A DNA stretch of 64,000 nt from assembly GCF_019175285.1 (NCBI RefSeq), contig NC_056530.1, positions 6,064,392 to 6,128,391 on the forward strand, given 5' to 3'. The position numbers were made by a program, and so were the translations under genes. Source of the stretch: Sceloporus undulatus. Taxonomy: Eukaryota > Chordata > Lepidosauria > Squamata > Phrynosomatidae. Shown here one piece after another: positions 1 to 11,034 of the stretch (position 1 is its first letter; every line of letters begins with the position of its first letter). Below the pieces are notes generated by a model that was given only the letters and a program-made list of their open reading frames with translations, made no database searches and was not told where the DNA came from.

Positions 1-1400
1 AACTATGGTTTTAACTTGTGTGGTAATAATATTGTAATGTTTTAATTGTATATTTTAAACTCTGCTGTGATCCTGCCTCGATCCAATTGGGAGAGGCAGG
101 AAGGGAAGGGCCCACTGTATAACAGCAAGTTCTTACTTTTTAAAAAAAATTCCCAAGTTGTCCAATTTATTCCAAAGACAAATTTTGGATTTCTGGGTCC
201 CAGAAAGTAGGCCAAGTTTTTTTAGCCCCCTTTCCATGTCAATAAACTATAGTCCAAAAAAAAAAATAAATCCCTCCACCAGCATTACCAGTACTATTGT
301 TACTTACACCATACCATCAATATATAGAGTGATGTATGAAATAAAAAAGAACAGGCTCCTGTCCCAAGAAAATTATATTCTGAAATTAGACATGGGAAAA
401 ACTATAGAAGACGTGAAGGAAATGGAGGTGGGGGAGAATAGGCCTTTCCCCCCAATTGTTAGGCTTAATATTTACAGTGGATCTGAGATTCCTGAAGTCT
501 TGTCCAAGTATATACAGGTATTGGCCTTCGTAACAGCTACTCAGCTAATCCTCTTGAATATGATAGCAAGAATCATAAAATGACCCAGCGGTGTTGTTGA
601 CACTGCATGTGTGTTAGCTGTTTCCCTGCGGTGAGATCTGCATGGTTCACTGATCCGATTCAAGACTTTTTACAGCCAGAACAGCTGCAAGAAGGAAGCT
701 GGCTTCTCACCCAGAACATTTTAGTGGTAGTAGAGAAGGTTATGTGAAGCAGAAAGAACATTCAGTGAGTAATTTCCCAGGTACTCAGGTTCAGCCTGAA
801 GTGTTGACATTTTTAAAAAGTCTTGTTTTTACTTGTAGGCTGAGCAGACAGGCATCACTTATCATATGTGTAGAGCATTAAATGACAGCCCTTCTTATTA
901 AGAATACTTTTTGCATACACTTACTAGGATGGGCCATTTGGCAAATACAGGCGTACCTCACTTAACAAAGGCCCTGGAAGTAAAGCTCCTTTCTGCAAAG
1001 TATTTTAATGCCTGCCCAACCCCTCTTTTACTCTTCATCCTCTATGTAGTTAGAAGGTTTTGTTTAGCAATATTGATACTGGGTGGTTGGTGAAGGAGGG
1101 CTGGAGTAACACAGAATGTTGGTATAAGATTGCACTATTGTGTCTGCATAAACAATGCAATAACACTTGAGTTAGGAAAGAACAGCATTTTACTCTAGTG
1201 CATTCCACTGCAGCCATGTGTGCTTGCCTACAACAGTCAAGGTAAACAGCAGCTGCCTTCATTTTCCCTTATAAAGCATGTTTGAACAGCAAAACAGAAA
1301 GAAAAGGGGATGATGGATAAACCTGCCTCAGCAGCTAGCCCCAATACTTGCAAACACATAGATCTGAGCAGAACAAAAGACTGGAAATCACATATTCACA
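1..1400. other. Gene-poor opening segment
   Basis: No gene is recognised here. The first 100 bases are AT-rich and resemble the 3' tail of a LINE, but too little is present to name it. A 141-codon frame at 158-583 has no recognisable domain, low-complexity Ser/Lys content and no splice or promoter context, so it is not called as a gene. Confidence 0.4.
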
Positions 1401-1406
1401 GAGGTT

Positions 1407-1497
1407 GTGTGACGGTCCAAAATCTTTTATTTCATAAAAGAACCAATGTATTTTGGCCTTTTATTTAAGAAATAAAGGTTTTTGGACCATCACATAC
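1407..1497. mobile_element. Short hairpin MITE
   Basis: The two halves are near-perfect reverse complements: the left end reads TGTGACGGTCCAAAA and the right end TTTTTGGACCATCACA, with matching AT-rich arms between. There is no coding capacity. The family is not known to me. Confidence 0.6.
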
Positions 1498-1506
1498 AGG
1501 ACTTTA

Positions 1507-1716
1507 GTCCAAAACACACTGCAGAAATAATCCAGTTGGAGACCGTTTTAACTGACCTGGCTCAATGCTAGGGAATTCTGGGAACTGTAGTTTTGTCAGA
1601 CATTTGTCAGAGAGTTCTGGTGCCATAATAAGCTACAATTCTCAGTATTCCCTAGCATTGAGCCAAGGCAGTTAAAGTAGTCTCAAACTGGATTATTCCT
1701 GCAGTATTTTTTGGAC
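1507..1716. mobile_element. Hairpin MITE, 'CTGCAGAAATAATCC' family
   Basis: The termini are inverted copies around CTGCAGAAATAATCC. The arms continue inward through a 'GGGAATTCTGGGAACTGTAG'-like core, so nearly the whole 210 bp can fold on itself. At least eight more whole or partial copies occur in the window (16552, 18617, 27271, 31598, 34481, 39820, 41202, 48775 and 56690). It is therefore a high-copy non-autonomous DNA transposon of this genome. The superfamily is unresolved. Confidence 0.75.
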
Positions 1717-2080
1717 CTTTTACTCTTTTCATTCTTCCACAAATGAATAATTCTAGAACAATGGCCACCAAAATGGAACTCATTAGAAAAGTGGTGGCAG
1801 ATGAAAGAAAAAGGCATCCCGGGATTCAATTTGGAAGAAGCCCCCAAATGTTTAAGGTTTTGTTCCCACTTAAGCAAGGCTTACCATACCTGATTGTTTT
1901 ATTTCACATGTGTACATTGTTAGTTCTGAATAAAAGATTTGCTGAAATGTGTTCAATTGCTTTTTAAATTGAGTTGGGAAGAGGTTTAAGTGAATGTGTT
2001 TAAAGAGACTACTTCTGGTCCACTTCTGGTTGCAGTTCAAAGGGTCAGTGTTTATCCTTAGAACCCTGTGTGGCTTAGAG

Positions 2081-2651
2081 CAGTGGCATCGCTAGGGTTG
2101 GTGTCACCCATTGCGGCCACTCATGGTGTTACATCTCCATTGATTTCCTCCCATTTCACACCATACAGAATCTTAGCAATGCTTTTTCACACAAATGTTA
2201 CTCGTAACTTGTAATTCCCATATACCACTGAGTGTAATGCCAATAGCTGTGACATAAACAACTAGCAAAATGAAAATTTATAGCTTCAAATTACAATATT
2301 ATCCACACAACCGAAATGTATTTACAACTAGCAAATCTTCACATAGGGAAGATTTGGTTAAAATGTGATGTCTTTAAAGAAATTTTTAAAATAATTATTT
2401 TTTTAAAAAATCAAAAATATATATTTTTTATTTTTACATTTGAAATTTTAATTTTAAAATATTCTGGGGCCTCTCCTTTCTCTTCTCACTGAGTGTCACC
2501 CCACTCCCATAATCTCTTAAAGCATTTTAAAGGGAGACAGATGAATACCACAGCCCATTTCTGCCAAAAGATTGGTGTTTGAGGAGAAATGGCGTCAATC
2601 CATTTTAGGGTGGCACCTGGTGTGGTCCTCATCCTCCAAGTGATGCCACTG
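2081..2651. mobile_element. hAT-like non-autonomous DNA transposon
   Basis: It begins CAGTGGCATCGCTAGGG and ends with the inverted AGTGATGCCACTG. It is flanked by 8-bp near-repeats (GCTTAGAG and GTTTAGAA, 6 of 8 matching), as expected of an old hAT insertion. The interior is AT-rich with no transposase frame. A related fragment seems to lie near 34015-34250. Confidence 0.65.
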
Positions 2652-2659
2652 GTTTAGAA

Positions 2660-3850
2660 TCTGGACAAAACAAAAACCAAAAATTTACAGAAGGATCCTG
2701 CAGGATTTCACCAGAAGAACCTTTTTTTGGAAAATGGGAAGACCCCCCCACACACACACACCAAAAAAGAGTGGTTGAGATATAAAGACTTACTAAATAA
2801 AGATCACAAAGATAAGTTTAGGCTGAAATCAAGAGACAAATTAGAAGCGACAGATGTAACCTGCAATTGGTTCCCATATAAACAACTGAATGAGAGATAT
2901 AAAATGGACCAAAAAATTTTAAGGCTTTGAAACAGAGGGAAAGGAGATAAAGTAATATGGGGGGGGGGGGGGGGGCAACATAAGACAGAGAAATTCTATA
3001 AGATCTTAATACAACAAGAACTGGAAGAAGAATTGATTAGGGGAAGCAATGATAAAATGGGCATGGAATATAGGACACAATGATGAATTAGCCAAATGGG
3101 AGAAATCACGAGAAAAAAACATAAATTTATATACAGTATTGTCAAAATCTGAAATAAAATTACTTTAAAATGTTAAACAGATGGCACATGATCCTGGAAA
3201 AACTAGGTAAAATCCATAAAGCAAGGAAAAACAAATGCTCAAAATGTGCCGAGAATGTGGGATCTTTTAATGCTGTCATATTCAATAAAAAGAGTTCTGC
3301 TTGGTGGAGAAAAATTAATAAAATTAATAAAATTTAATAATTTGATAAAAAAATAATTGGTAAAGATCTTCCATTACAAGCAGAACTCTTTTTATTGAAT
3401 ATGACAGATAGCATTAAAAAAAAACTGGAAGAAAAGACTTTGGAGAACAATCCTCTACATGATTAAAGCCGCAAGAGTAGTATAAGCACAAAAATGGAAA
3501 TCTCAAAAGCAACCACAGATTGGGGGAGGATTTATTAAGTTATCTGATATGATGGAGATGGATCTTATATTGGATTAAAGATAAATCTACGGAGAGAATA
3601 AAAAAAGAATGGAAACCAGTCTTGACATTTTGGAGAGAAAAATGGACAAGTTAAAAAAGATTAGAATGAAGAAAAAACAAAGAGAAGAAAAATAAGAGAG
3701 AAAGTGTGAGAGCTAAAGTGAAAGTCTTATAAACAGATAAACAACAAGAGAAAATGAGAAAAATTTTGGAAGAACAAAATGTTACGGAGAAATATTGACA
3801 AGACTAAAGGGGAAGTAACAAAATGCCACAACTAAGATGCAAAATCTGAA
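2660..3850 (+). mobile_element. L1-clade LINE, ORF2 C-terminal relic
   Basis: Translated pieces resemble the C-terminal third of L1 ORF2: a tract like RWHMILEKLGKIHKARKNKC followed by a Cys-containing stretch, then tryptophan-rich and lysine-rich tails. The frame is broken by several stops and indels, and a 17-base G run sits at 2959-2975. A 36-bp piece at 3271-3306 is the reverse complement of 3376-3415 and replaces the expected sequence after the Cys motif. The reverse-transcriptase region and ORF1 are absent, so this is a 5'-truncated dead copy. Confidence 0.7.
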
Positions 3851-4799
3851 ATATCATTGTATTTGGAGATAGTTGGACTATAGTTGAAATCTTCTCGAAG
3901 GTGCTGAGCTAGGCACGTCTGCATTAACAATCTACACATGTACTAAAGTTATGTGTGAACCCTTTGGGTTTCCCTGCCTCTTTTGAGATGATGTGGCTAG
4001 CAACTAAGGAGTGGTTGTCCGTTCTCCTCTTACAGAATTCTTTCCTTGAGGAGGTTCATCTAACAGCTATGTTCTTATATTTTGGTCACCATATGAAGAC
4101 CACTCCCATGTCTTTCACAGCTGCTAGACTTTAAATGGTTTTAATTGCAGCTTTGAGATAGTTTTTGTGTTGCAATGGTGCTATTTTATTGCTATAATTT
4201 TCTTTCTCCAGTTTAAAAAAAGGCATTTGCTTTGCAAGTTGTGCATGTCAGCTCCGCACCATGGAAATGTATGCCCCATAAAAATGGAGGGGTGACTGTA
4301 TTTTTATTCTTATACTACATGTTTCCATGTAGACAAAAGGGGAGATCACAAGAGTAAAAAGTCTGAGAACCACTGTAGATAGTTATACATTGGGCATTGA
4401 TTTATCACATTGCTCTCCATTTTCTGCTGTTCAGGTTCACTCTTTTTAAAACAAATTTATTTAAGAAAAGGTATACCCCCTGAAAAGAGCCCCATCTTAT
4501 CCATTGAAAAGTAAAAAAAAGTATGTGATGAATAATGCCTCACTGTATTACCATCAAATGGACTGTAAGAGATCTAAGATGGGTGTGTTCTTGTGCAGTG
4601 AAAACTGTGCTAAGGACAGTTCTCAGGTTTCAACACAGAAGGCAAGACCAATGGTGATGAACAAGTTTCATGCAATTAAACTAGTTTAACATCCAATAAA
4701 CGAGCTTAAGACTGCAATCCTGGTGCAATGGGCTCTATTTGCATATTTGCTCAAATGAAAATGTGCATATTATGCTATAAGCAGTCTATCTTTTTAATG
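3851..4799. other. Interval without recognisable features
   Basis: AT-rich sequence. I see no gene, no clear repeat ends and no RNA gene. The missing first (signal-peptide) exon of the CCN gene could lie here or further upstream, but no frame here is convincing. Confidence 0.4.
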
Positions 4800-5210
4800 T
4801 GAAGTCAAAGGCTTTCCTGGCAGGCATCCATAGTTTTTTGTGGGTTTTGAGGGCTATGTGACCTTGTTCTAGAAGAGTTTATTCCTGACGTTTTGCCAAC
4901 ATCTATGAACTTTATCGCACAGGGCTCCAGCACGGACGGAGAACGGTCCAAAAGGAGCCTGGTAGGGAACGGAACGAGTGAGGGACGCATTTTACCGCAC
5001 ACACAAGTCCCTCACTTGTTCCGTTCCCCTCTCTTCCGCTCCCAATCCATCCCCTCTGGAACGGATGGGGAACGGATGGGGAACGGAACGGAACGAGTGA
5101 GGGACTTGTGTGTGCAGTAAAATGTGTCCCCCACTCATACCTCACTTGCTCTGTTTCGTTCTGAGAGTGGTCCTGTGCGATAAAGTTCTATGGCTTGCAT
5201 TGTCAGAGAA
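4800..5210 (-). mobile_element. Penelope-like relic (family A) split by a MITE
   Basis: The left part (4800-4906) matches the other family-A copies at 14597-15153 and 47291-47430, including the 'GTTTTTTGTGGGTTTT' block. Sequence after the MITE (5192-5206) continues the same element. The hammerhead-like core on the - strand is interrupted exactly by the MITE at 4907-5188. Confidence 0.55.
4907..5188. mobile_element. Hairpin MITE, TIR GAACTTTATCGCACAGG, TSD TAT
   Basis: The ends GAACTTTATCGCACAGG and CCTGTGCGATAAAGTTC are perfect inverted repeats, flanked by TAT on both sides (4904-4906, 5189-5191). The interior repeats GGAACGGA-type motifs in both orientations. It lies about 400 bp upstream of CCN exon 2. 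The terminal motif CGATAAA(G/C)TT recurs near 17560. Confidence 0.8.
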
Positions 5211-5601
5211 TTTTTTTTCCTTGTCATGTTTAGCTAGCCAGAGACTTTGCATTTCCAATGTGCTGATTTAAACCAGAGAATATGATAGTCACACACATAC
5301 ACACACACTCCCTCTTCCTCTCCTTGGGCTATTTTGAAGGGCTTGTTAGTTGCAATTGACAAGTTGTGAATATGGGAGGAAGGTGGTATTGAAAGAGAGA
5401 GAGTGAGAAATTCAAAACACAGGCAAGGTAGGCAGTGAGAGTGAAGGAAAGCCCTCAAACTCAATTGTGGCCGATGTGTGTGTGTGTCTTGAGATGGATG
5501 GTGGGTGCTTTGCTTTGCTTTCAAGATCAGACAAGATCTGGTACCTTGTATTTAGCCCGACATTTACCAGCCGGCTGCATTGTTTGTTGTGTTTCCTCTA
5601 G

Positions 5602-5815
5602 GTGGCATCACAGACCTGCTTGTATCCATGCCAGTGCCCATCACAGACACTCCAGTGTCCTGCTGGCACCAGTCTTCTGCTGGATGGCTGTGGGTGCTGC
5701 AAAGTGTGTGCCAGGCAGCTTGGCGAACTTTGTTCCCTGCAGAAACCCTGTGACCACCATAAGGATCTCTACTGTGACTTCTCCAAAATCCATAAAGACA
5801 ATGGCATCTGCTTAG
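5602..5815 (+). CDS. CCN-family gene, exon 2: IGFBP-like domain
   Basis: This exon encodes the N-terminal module of a secreted matricellular protein of the CCN family (CCN1/CYR61, CCN2/CTGF and relatives). The 71 complete codons begin VASQTCLYPCQC and contain the family signature GCGCCKVC about 30 residues in, followed by QLGELC and CDHHKDLYC. A pyrimidine tract and AG precede it and CTTAG|GTGAG follows, leaving phase 1. In the family this module has the insulin-like-growth-factor-binding-protein fold. The residues mix CCN1- and CCN2-like choices, so I assign the family firmly but not the paralogue. The exon with ATG and signal peptide was not identified; CCN genes normally place it one intron upstream. 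A 5S-SINE-like scrap lies just upstream, near 5505-5550. Confidence 0.93.
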
Positions 5816-6079
5816 GTGAGCTGCTTTCATAGTGTCTCTGCAAAAGAAGAGGGTGAGGATTTGTTATCTGTTGCCCGACAATGCCAGGGTTTAAATTACA
5901 GGAGCATAGATTTTGGTTGAAGGTTAAGAAAAACCTCTTGATGATACCAATTTCCAAGTGGGGTGGTGCCAGTTAGGTAGAAGGTGATGCCAAACTGATG
6001 GTGGTACAAATTTCCTAGGAGGATAGTGGGTTCTCCCTTGTAAGCAGAGACTGTACTTCCATCTGTCAGGAAAGCTGTA

Positions 6080-6870
6080 CCAGTGGTTCTCCTGCAAAGA
6101 GAAAACTTTGCAGTTTTCTCGTTGCAGTTTTGCAGGTGTCTGATTCGGGAGCTTGGGGATGGGAGGAGCAGTGCTCAAGGTGCTGGCCTGGGCGTGTCAC
6201 CCGCTTGTTCTCTTTCCTGCACTACTGGCGCCATTTTCTCCCATTCGCATAGCCTTTCCCCCAGTGGAGTGGGAAGCAGGGTAAGGCGATCGCGCTACAT
6301 TGAGCTCCAAATACGTGTAAGGAGACCCATTGAACACCATTTTTAACTATTATGTTTTCTTTTTTTAACATGCCTGCTCTTATTGCCCCCCCAAACAGCC
6401 CAGGAAGCAATGGGGGAGGCAAAGGGGGGGGTGGAGGCTCCCTTTTCCTCTTCCCAAAGGAAGTCTAGGAAGACACAGGAGAGCCAGGGAGGCAAAGGGA
6501 CTTGGGGGGATGGAGGCTCCCTTTTCCCTTTACCAGAGGGAGTCTCCATCCCTCCAAGTTCCTTAGGTAAAAGCACCTAAGCGATTGATTGGGTGTGACA
6601 TTAAGCGCTTAGGCACTTGATTGACAGCTCTTTTTAAAAAAGAGGTTCCGGAAGGGCAATTCGAACGGGGAGCACAAAATTCGCTTCAAATCACAACTGA
6701 GAAAATTTCAATGGGAACGAGAACATGGGTCAAAAAACCCCTAGTCCGTTTGCTCCCTTTCCTAGTGGGAATGAGGAAGCAGATTCGAATACGACTTGGA
6801 AAAAAATCTTAGTGAGAATTGCAGCAATATAAGCTGCTTTTTTGCCCAGTGGGAATATAGCCTGTAATAG
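6080..6870. mobile_element. Relic related to the 29903-32138 DNA element
   Basis: A block at about 6140-6360 (GATGGGAGGAGCAGTGCTCA through GAACACCATTTTTAACTATT) recurs closely at about 30945-31135 inside the larger element. The 3' part ends in CAGTGGGAATATAG, like the GTGGGAAC terminus of that element. The left terminus is not clear. Open frames here are incidental. Confidence 0.55.
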
Positions 6871-6896
6871 ATGGTTTATAAGGACATTTCCACTCC

Positions 6897-8705
6897 TTCA
6901 TAGAATCATAGAATCATAGACTTGGAAGAGACCGCATGGGCCATCCAGTCCAATCACCTGCCATGCAGGAAATCCAAATCAAAGCATCCCGACAGCTAGC
7001 CTCTGCTTAAAGACCTCCAAGGAAGGAGAATCCACTACACTCTGAGGGAGTGTGTTCCACTGTCGAACAGCCCTTACTGTCAGGAAGTTCTTCCTAATGT
7101 TGAGGATCCATTGTTCCGGGTCCTGTTCTCTGGAGCAGCAGAAAACAAGCTTGCTCCCTCCTCAATATGACTTCCTTTCAAATATTTAAACAGGGCTATC
7201 ATATCACCTCTTAACCTTCTCTTCTCCAGGCTAAACACCTCCAGCTCCCTGAGTCATTCCTCATAGGACATGGTTTCCAGACCTGTCACCATTTTAGTTG
7301 CCCTCCTCTGGACACGCTCCAGTTTCTCAATGTCCTTTTTGAATTGTGGTGCCCAGAACTGGACACAATATTCCAGGTGGGGCCTGACCAGAGCAGAATA
7401 TAGTGGCACTATTACTTCTCTTGATCTAGACATTATACTTTTATTGATGCAGCCTAAAATTGCATTGGCCTTTTTAGCTGCCGCATCGCACTGTTGACTC
7501 ATGTTCAACTTGTGGTCTATTTGGACTCCCAGATCCCTTTCACATGTAGTTTCATTCAGCCAGGTGTCACCCATCCTATATCTGTGCATTTCATTTTTCC
7601 GCCCTAAGTGCAATACCTTACATTTCTCTGTGTTGAATTTCATTTTGTTAGCTTTGGCCCAGCTTTCTAGTCTATTCAGGTAATTTTGAATGTTGATCCT
7701 GTCCTCTGGAGTATTAGCTATTCCCCCTAATTTGGTGTCATCTGCAAATTTGATAAGTATGCTCCCAATTCTGTCATCCAGGTCATTGATAAAGATGTTG
7801 AATAGCACTGGGCCCAGGACAGAGCCCTGTGGGACCCCACTGGTCACTTCTCTCCAGGATGAAAAAGAGCCATTGTTGAGCACCCTTTGGGTTCGATCAG
7901 TCAACCAATTACAGATCCATTTAACAGTTCCTTTGTCTAGCCCACATTTTACAAGCTTATTTGCAAGAATGCCATGCGAAACTTTGTCAAAGGCCTTACT
8001 GAAATCAAGATATACAGTGGTACCCCGGGTTACGAAATTAATTCGTTCCGCCGCCGCTTTCGTAACCCGAAATACTTCGCAAGCCGAAAAACCCATAGGC
8101 GCTAATGGGGAAAAGCCGCGATTTCGTGTGAAATAGCGCCGAAAAGCACCAAAAAAATTTTCGTAGCCCGAAAAAACCTTCGTAACCTGGAACAGTTTTT
8201 TAAAATGGATTTTTTTCATAACCCGGAAATTTCGTAAGGCGGCGCATTCGTATCCCGGGGTACCACTGTACTATATCCACAGCATTCCCTTCATCTACCA
8301 AGCTGGTAATTTTATCAAAGGAAGAGATTAGGTTTGTCTGGCATGACTTGTTTCTCTGAAACCCATGTTGACTTTTTGTGATTATGGCATTGCCTTCTAG
8401 ATGTTCACAGACTCTCTGTTTAATGATCTGCTCCAGAATCTTTCCTGGTATTGATGTCAGACTGACTGGACGATAATTGTTGGGATCCTCTTTTTTCCCC
8501 TTTTTGAAGATGGGGACAACGTTTGCCCTCCTCAAGTCTGCTGGGACTTCTCCTGTTTTCCAGGAGTTTTCAAATATGATTGCCAATGGCTCCAATATTA
8601 CATTTGCCAGGTCTTTTAGTACCCTTGGATGCAGTTCATCTGGTCCTGGCCCCTTTGTGGCTGGTAGTTTCCATATCAGTGGGACAAAGAATCTGTTCCA
8701 GTTTG
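6897..8705 (-). mobile_element. CR1-clade LINE, 3' half with reverse transcriptase
   Basis: Read on the - strand it encodes a CR1-type reverse transcriptase in two pieces. The upstream piece contains GPGPDELHPRVLKDLA. The downstream piece contains [36 protein letters not shown] and the catalytic FADDTKLGG. The C-terminus has [18 protein letters not shown], and the 3' end is the CR1-typical repeat of ATTCTATG. Endonuclease and ORF1 are missing (5' truncation). The two coding pieces are separated by the MITE at 8015-8268. Confidence 0.9.
8015..8268. mobile_element. Tigger/mariner-like MITE inside CR1, TSD TA
   Basis: The terminal repeats CAGTGGTACCCCGGGTTACG and its inverted partner ending CCCCGGGGTACCACTG are flanked by TA on each side (8013-8014, 8269-8270). 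The 254-bp body has no transposase. It interrupts an otherwise continuous CR1 reverse-transcriptase reading, so it is younger than the CR1. The TA target and CAGTGG ends fit Tc1/mariner (Tigger-type) non-autonomous elements. Confidence 0.85.
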
Positions 8706-9759
8706 TAGGCTGAATTTTAATTCGGAGCCATATTCCCAAAATTTGATTCACTGCTCCAGTGACATGGGGAGTCACCATTACCACTGCGGTGCTATAAAGC
8801 AACTGTGTCTTTCACAGATGTGTTTTTTAGAGATTAGAAACACTACAGTATTTTTTGGAAACATTACTCTGATTCCCCATACCAGCGTGACCACTGGGAC
8901 ATTTCTGGGAATTGTCGCCCAAAAGGTGACTTTGCCAAGCTCTGGTGTTCTTGCTTTTCAGCTAATTACAGTACTATCTCCGAAAGCAGTTTACTTCAAT
9001 GAAAAGGGGAAACAGACTTATCATTGGCTTATAAATCCAAAAGATAGTTCCTAAGAGCCACAGGAGAACCTCTTTTAAAGAGCATCAGAAGTGAAAAATA
9101 CCTAGGGCAATGCTGTAATTAAGTGAGTGCAATGAAAAAGTAAATCAAACATGTCCATTCAATCTTTTCATCAGAAGCAACAAATCAGAATTTGAATGAA
9201 TGAAAATTCCATGAAAATATGTACATTTGTTTATGGTTGGTTTGCATAGATCATTGACTCTCACTGAAGGAACAGGTCAGAACACTATGCACAGTTCACA
9301 GAAAAATCATTGCACAGTGAAACGAAGAGAAGGGAAACATTTATTTAGTATAAATCACAGGTTGTGAGTCTGTGCTTCTTTTTAAATTCACTATAACACC
9401 TATTATAGTGTTATCGTGATTTGGCAGGCCTCATAGAGTAATGGAACTGTAAAGCTGGAAGGCACCCTAAAGGTTATCCAATCCAATCCCTGGTTGTTGC
9501 AGAAACAGCTAGCATGGATGGGACATCAAACACTCCAGATGGCAGATGACTGACTGAATTTTCCAGTTACCCTTCTGGGTAGCTGTATATGTGAAGGAAT
9601 GGATAAGATTCAGACAAATGGAAAATGAAATGGTTGGACCTTTCAGAACAAATAGAAAATGAAACTGTCCTCCCCCCACCCCGCCCGCTGCCTTCATATA
9701 ATTCTAGCATCAATTATTGAGAGGTCCAAATGTACCTTAAGGCAGAGTGAGGCAGCCAT

Positions 9760-9950
9760 CTCCAGTGGCAAATACTGGAGTGTCTGAGTGTTGGACTAGG
9801 ACATTGGAGATGAAGGTTCAAATCCTGGCTCTGCCATGGAAACCCACTGGGTGCCCTTGGGCAAGTTACTCAAATCCAGGTTTGCCCAGGTCTTAGGGTC
9901 GACATAAATTGGAAATGATTTGAAGGCACACAACAACAACAACAAGTATA
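9760..9950 (+). repeat. tRNA-derived CORE/MIR-like SINE
   Basis: The 5' part resembles a tRNA gene with a B-box-like GGTTCAAATCC. It is followed by a MIR-core-like block (ACCCACTGGGTGCCCTTGGG) and a tail ending in repeated ACAACA. Other copies lie near 10455, 18655, 22290, 33185, 41862, 45170 and 60580. Confidence 0.8.
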
Positions 9951-10004
9951 TAGATGCACAAGCAGCAATAGAATTCTTGCTTTCATGAACTTTCTCCCTC
10001 TCAG

Positions 10005-10256
10005 CTCATGAAGGGGCGACGTGTGACCTTTTGGGGAAGATCTACCGCAATGGCGAGAGCTTCCAGCCCAACTGTAAGCTGCAGTGCATCTGCATGGATG
10101 GGGTTATCGGCTGCGTCCCCCTTTGCACAGATGGAGTGCAGCTCCCTTCAGCCGACTGCCCTTTCCCTCATCGGGTGAAAGTGAAGAACAAATGCTGTGA
10201 AGAGTGGGTCTGTGAAAGGGGCAGTCGGAAGAACCACCATGGAAAGGATACAGCAG
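10005..10256 (+). CDS. CCN-family gene, exon 3: VWC domain
   Basis: The 84-residue exon encodes the von Willebrand type C module. With the split codon from exon 2 it begins AHEGATCDLLGKIYRNGESF and continues through QPNCKLQCICMDG, GCVPLC, DCPFP and KCCEEWVCERG, all hallmarks of CCN VWC domains. The acceptor is TCTCAG and the donor GCAG|GTGAG; both junctions are phase 1. VWC modules of CCN proteins are known to bind BMP/TGF-beta-type ligands; binding here is inferred from family only. The end (SRKNHHGKDTA) starts a basic hinge that continues in exon 4. Confidence 0.95.
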
Positions 10257-10454
10257 GTGAGACACTAATGCAGCTAACTGATGCCAAACAGTGATCTCTG
10301 ACATATGACGTGATGGGGCAGGAGGAATAAAGGATGCTGATGTGCATTCTTTAACGTTCCCCTTCTCTGTTAGCAGTGGATAAGTGGTAGGTGTCTAATA
10401 TCCTAAGGGACATTCATCCTTTACTTCTTTGAGCCAAAGTAAATGGGACAAGGA

Positions 10455-10682
10455 GAGAGTGTGGCATAGTGGTCTGAGTGCTGGAATACAACTCTGGACA
10501 CCAGAGTTCAATTTCCCACTGAGCCATGTAAACCCACTGGGTGACCTTGGGCAAATCACTCTCTCTCAACCTCAGGGGACGGCAAAGACAAACTTCTTCT
10601 GAATAAATCTTGCCAAGAAAACCCTGTGATGGGGTTGCAATAATTTGGAAATGACCTGAAGGCACACAGCAATTACAAGAAA
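10455..10682 (+). repeat. tRNA-derived CORE/MIR-like SINE
   Basis: A more complete copy of the family at 9760. It has a tRNA-like head (GTGGCATAGTGGTCTGAG), a CAGAGTTCAA B-box region, a core with ACCTTGGGCAAATCACT and a tail AAATGACCTGAAGGCACACA. It lies in the CCN intron in sense orientation. Confidence 0.85.
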
Positions 10683-10756
10683 ACCTGAATAGGGTACTTA
10701 TTGACAGGGATTTTATACGCTACAGGAAAGATGAGTATAGAAGGCAGGATTGCACA

Positions 10757-10870
10757 GGGAAGAGCTATAGCTCAGCAACAGAGCAAACACTTTTTTGTGC
10801 AGATGGCTCTACATTTAATTCCTTTCATCTCCAGGTAGAGCTTGCAAAGACACCTTTCTGAAAGAGCCAT
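10757..10870 (+). repeat. Second tRNA-derived SINE family, degenerate
   Basis: AGCTATAGCTCAGCAACAGAGCA followed by a degenerate ATTTAATTCC and CATCTCCAGGTA matches the plan of a lizard tRNA-derived SINE whose better copy is at 28515-28625. It is heavily diverged. Confidence 0.5.
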
Positions 10871-11034
10871 AGCTACTACTGGAATACATGGATGTGGGGT
10901 TAAAGCTCTCCTTTTTGCTTTTAAATCCTTCTTTTGTGCTCTTGAAGCCACTTGAGCTATTTGTTAAATGAAAATGATCTGGCAAAGAGAAACAACGTGG
11001 TAAATGCCATGATTCCTTTTGCCTTTGCTCACAG

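Larger units (their letters stand above)
5816..10004 (+). other. CCN gene intron between IGFBP and VWC exons
   Basis: This 4.2-kb intron is filled by mobile sequence: a GC-rich DNA-element relic (about 6080-6870), an antisense CR1 (6897-8705) with a nested MITE, a short CR1-like tail near 9430-9490 and a tRNA-derived SINE (9760-9950). No further coding exon is evident, and the phase-1 junction between 5815 and 10005 reads through cleanly. 8810-9400 holds nothing I recognise. Confidence 0.7.

Noticed and set aside
158-583. 141-codon open frame on the + strand
   Set aside because: No recognisable domain, biased composition, no splice or promoter context. Likely chance or an old repeat.
3988-4110. 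Frame starting MMWLATKEWLSVLLLQ as a possible CCN signal-peptide exon
   Set aside because: Hydrophobic run is short and interrupted by charged residues, and no donor fits the phase-0 start of exon 2. Not convincing.
7690-8136. 148-codon + strand frame over the CR1
   Set aside because: Antisense shadow of the CR1 reverse transcriptase and MITE.
9760-9950. tRNA gene
   Set aside because: Only the promoter-like half is tRNA-like; the MIR-core-like body and ACAACA tail show a SINE. No window segment folds as a full tRNA by eye.
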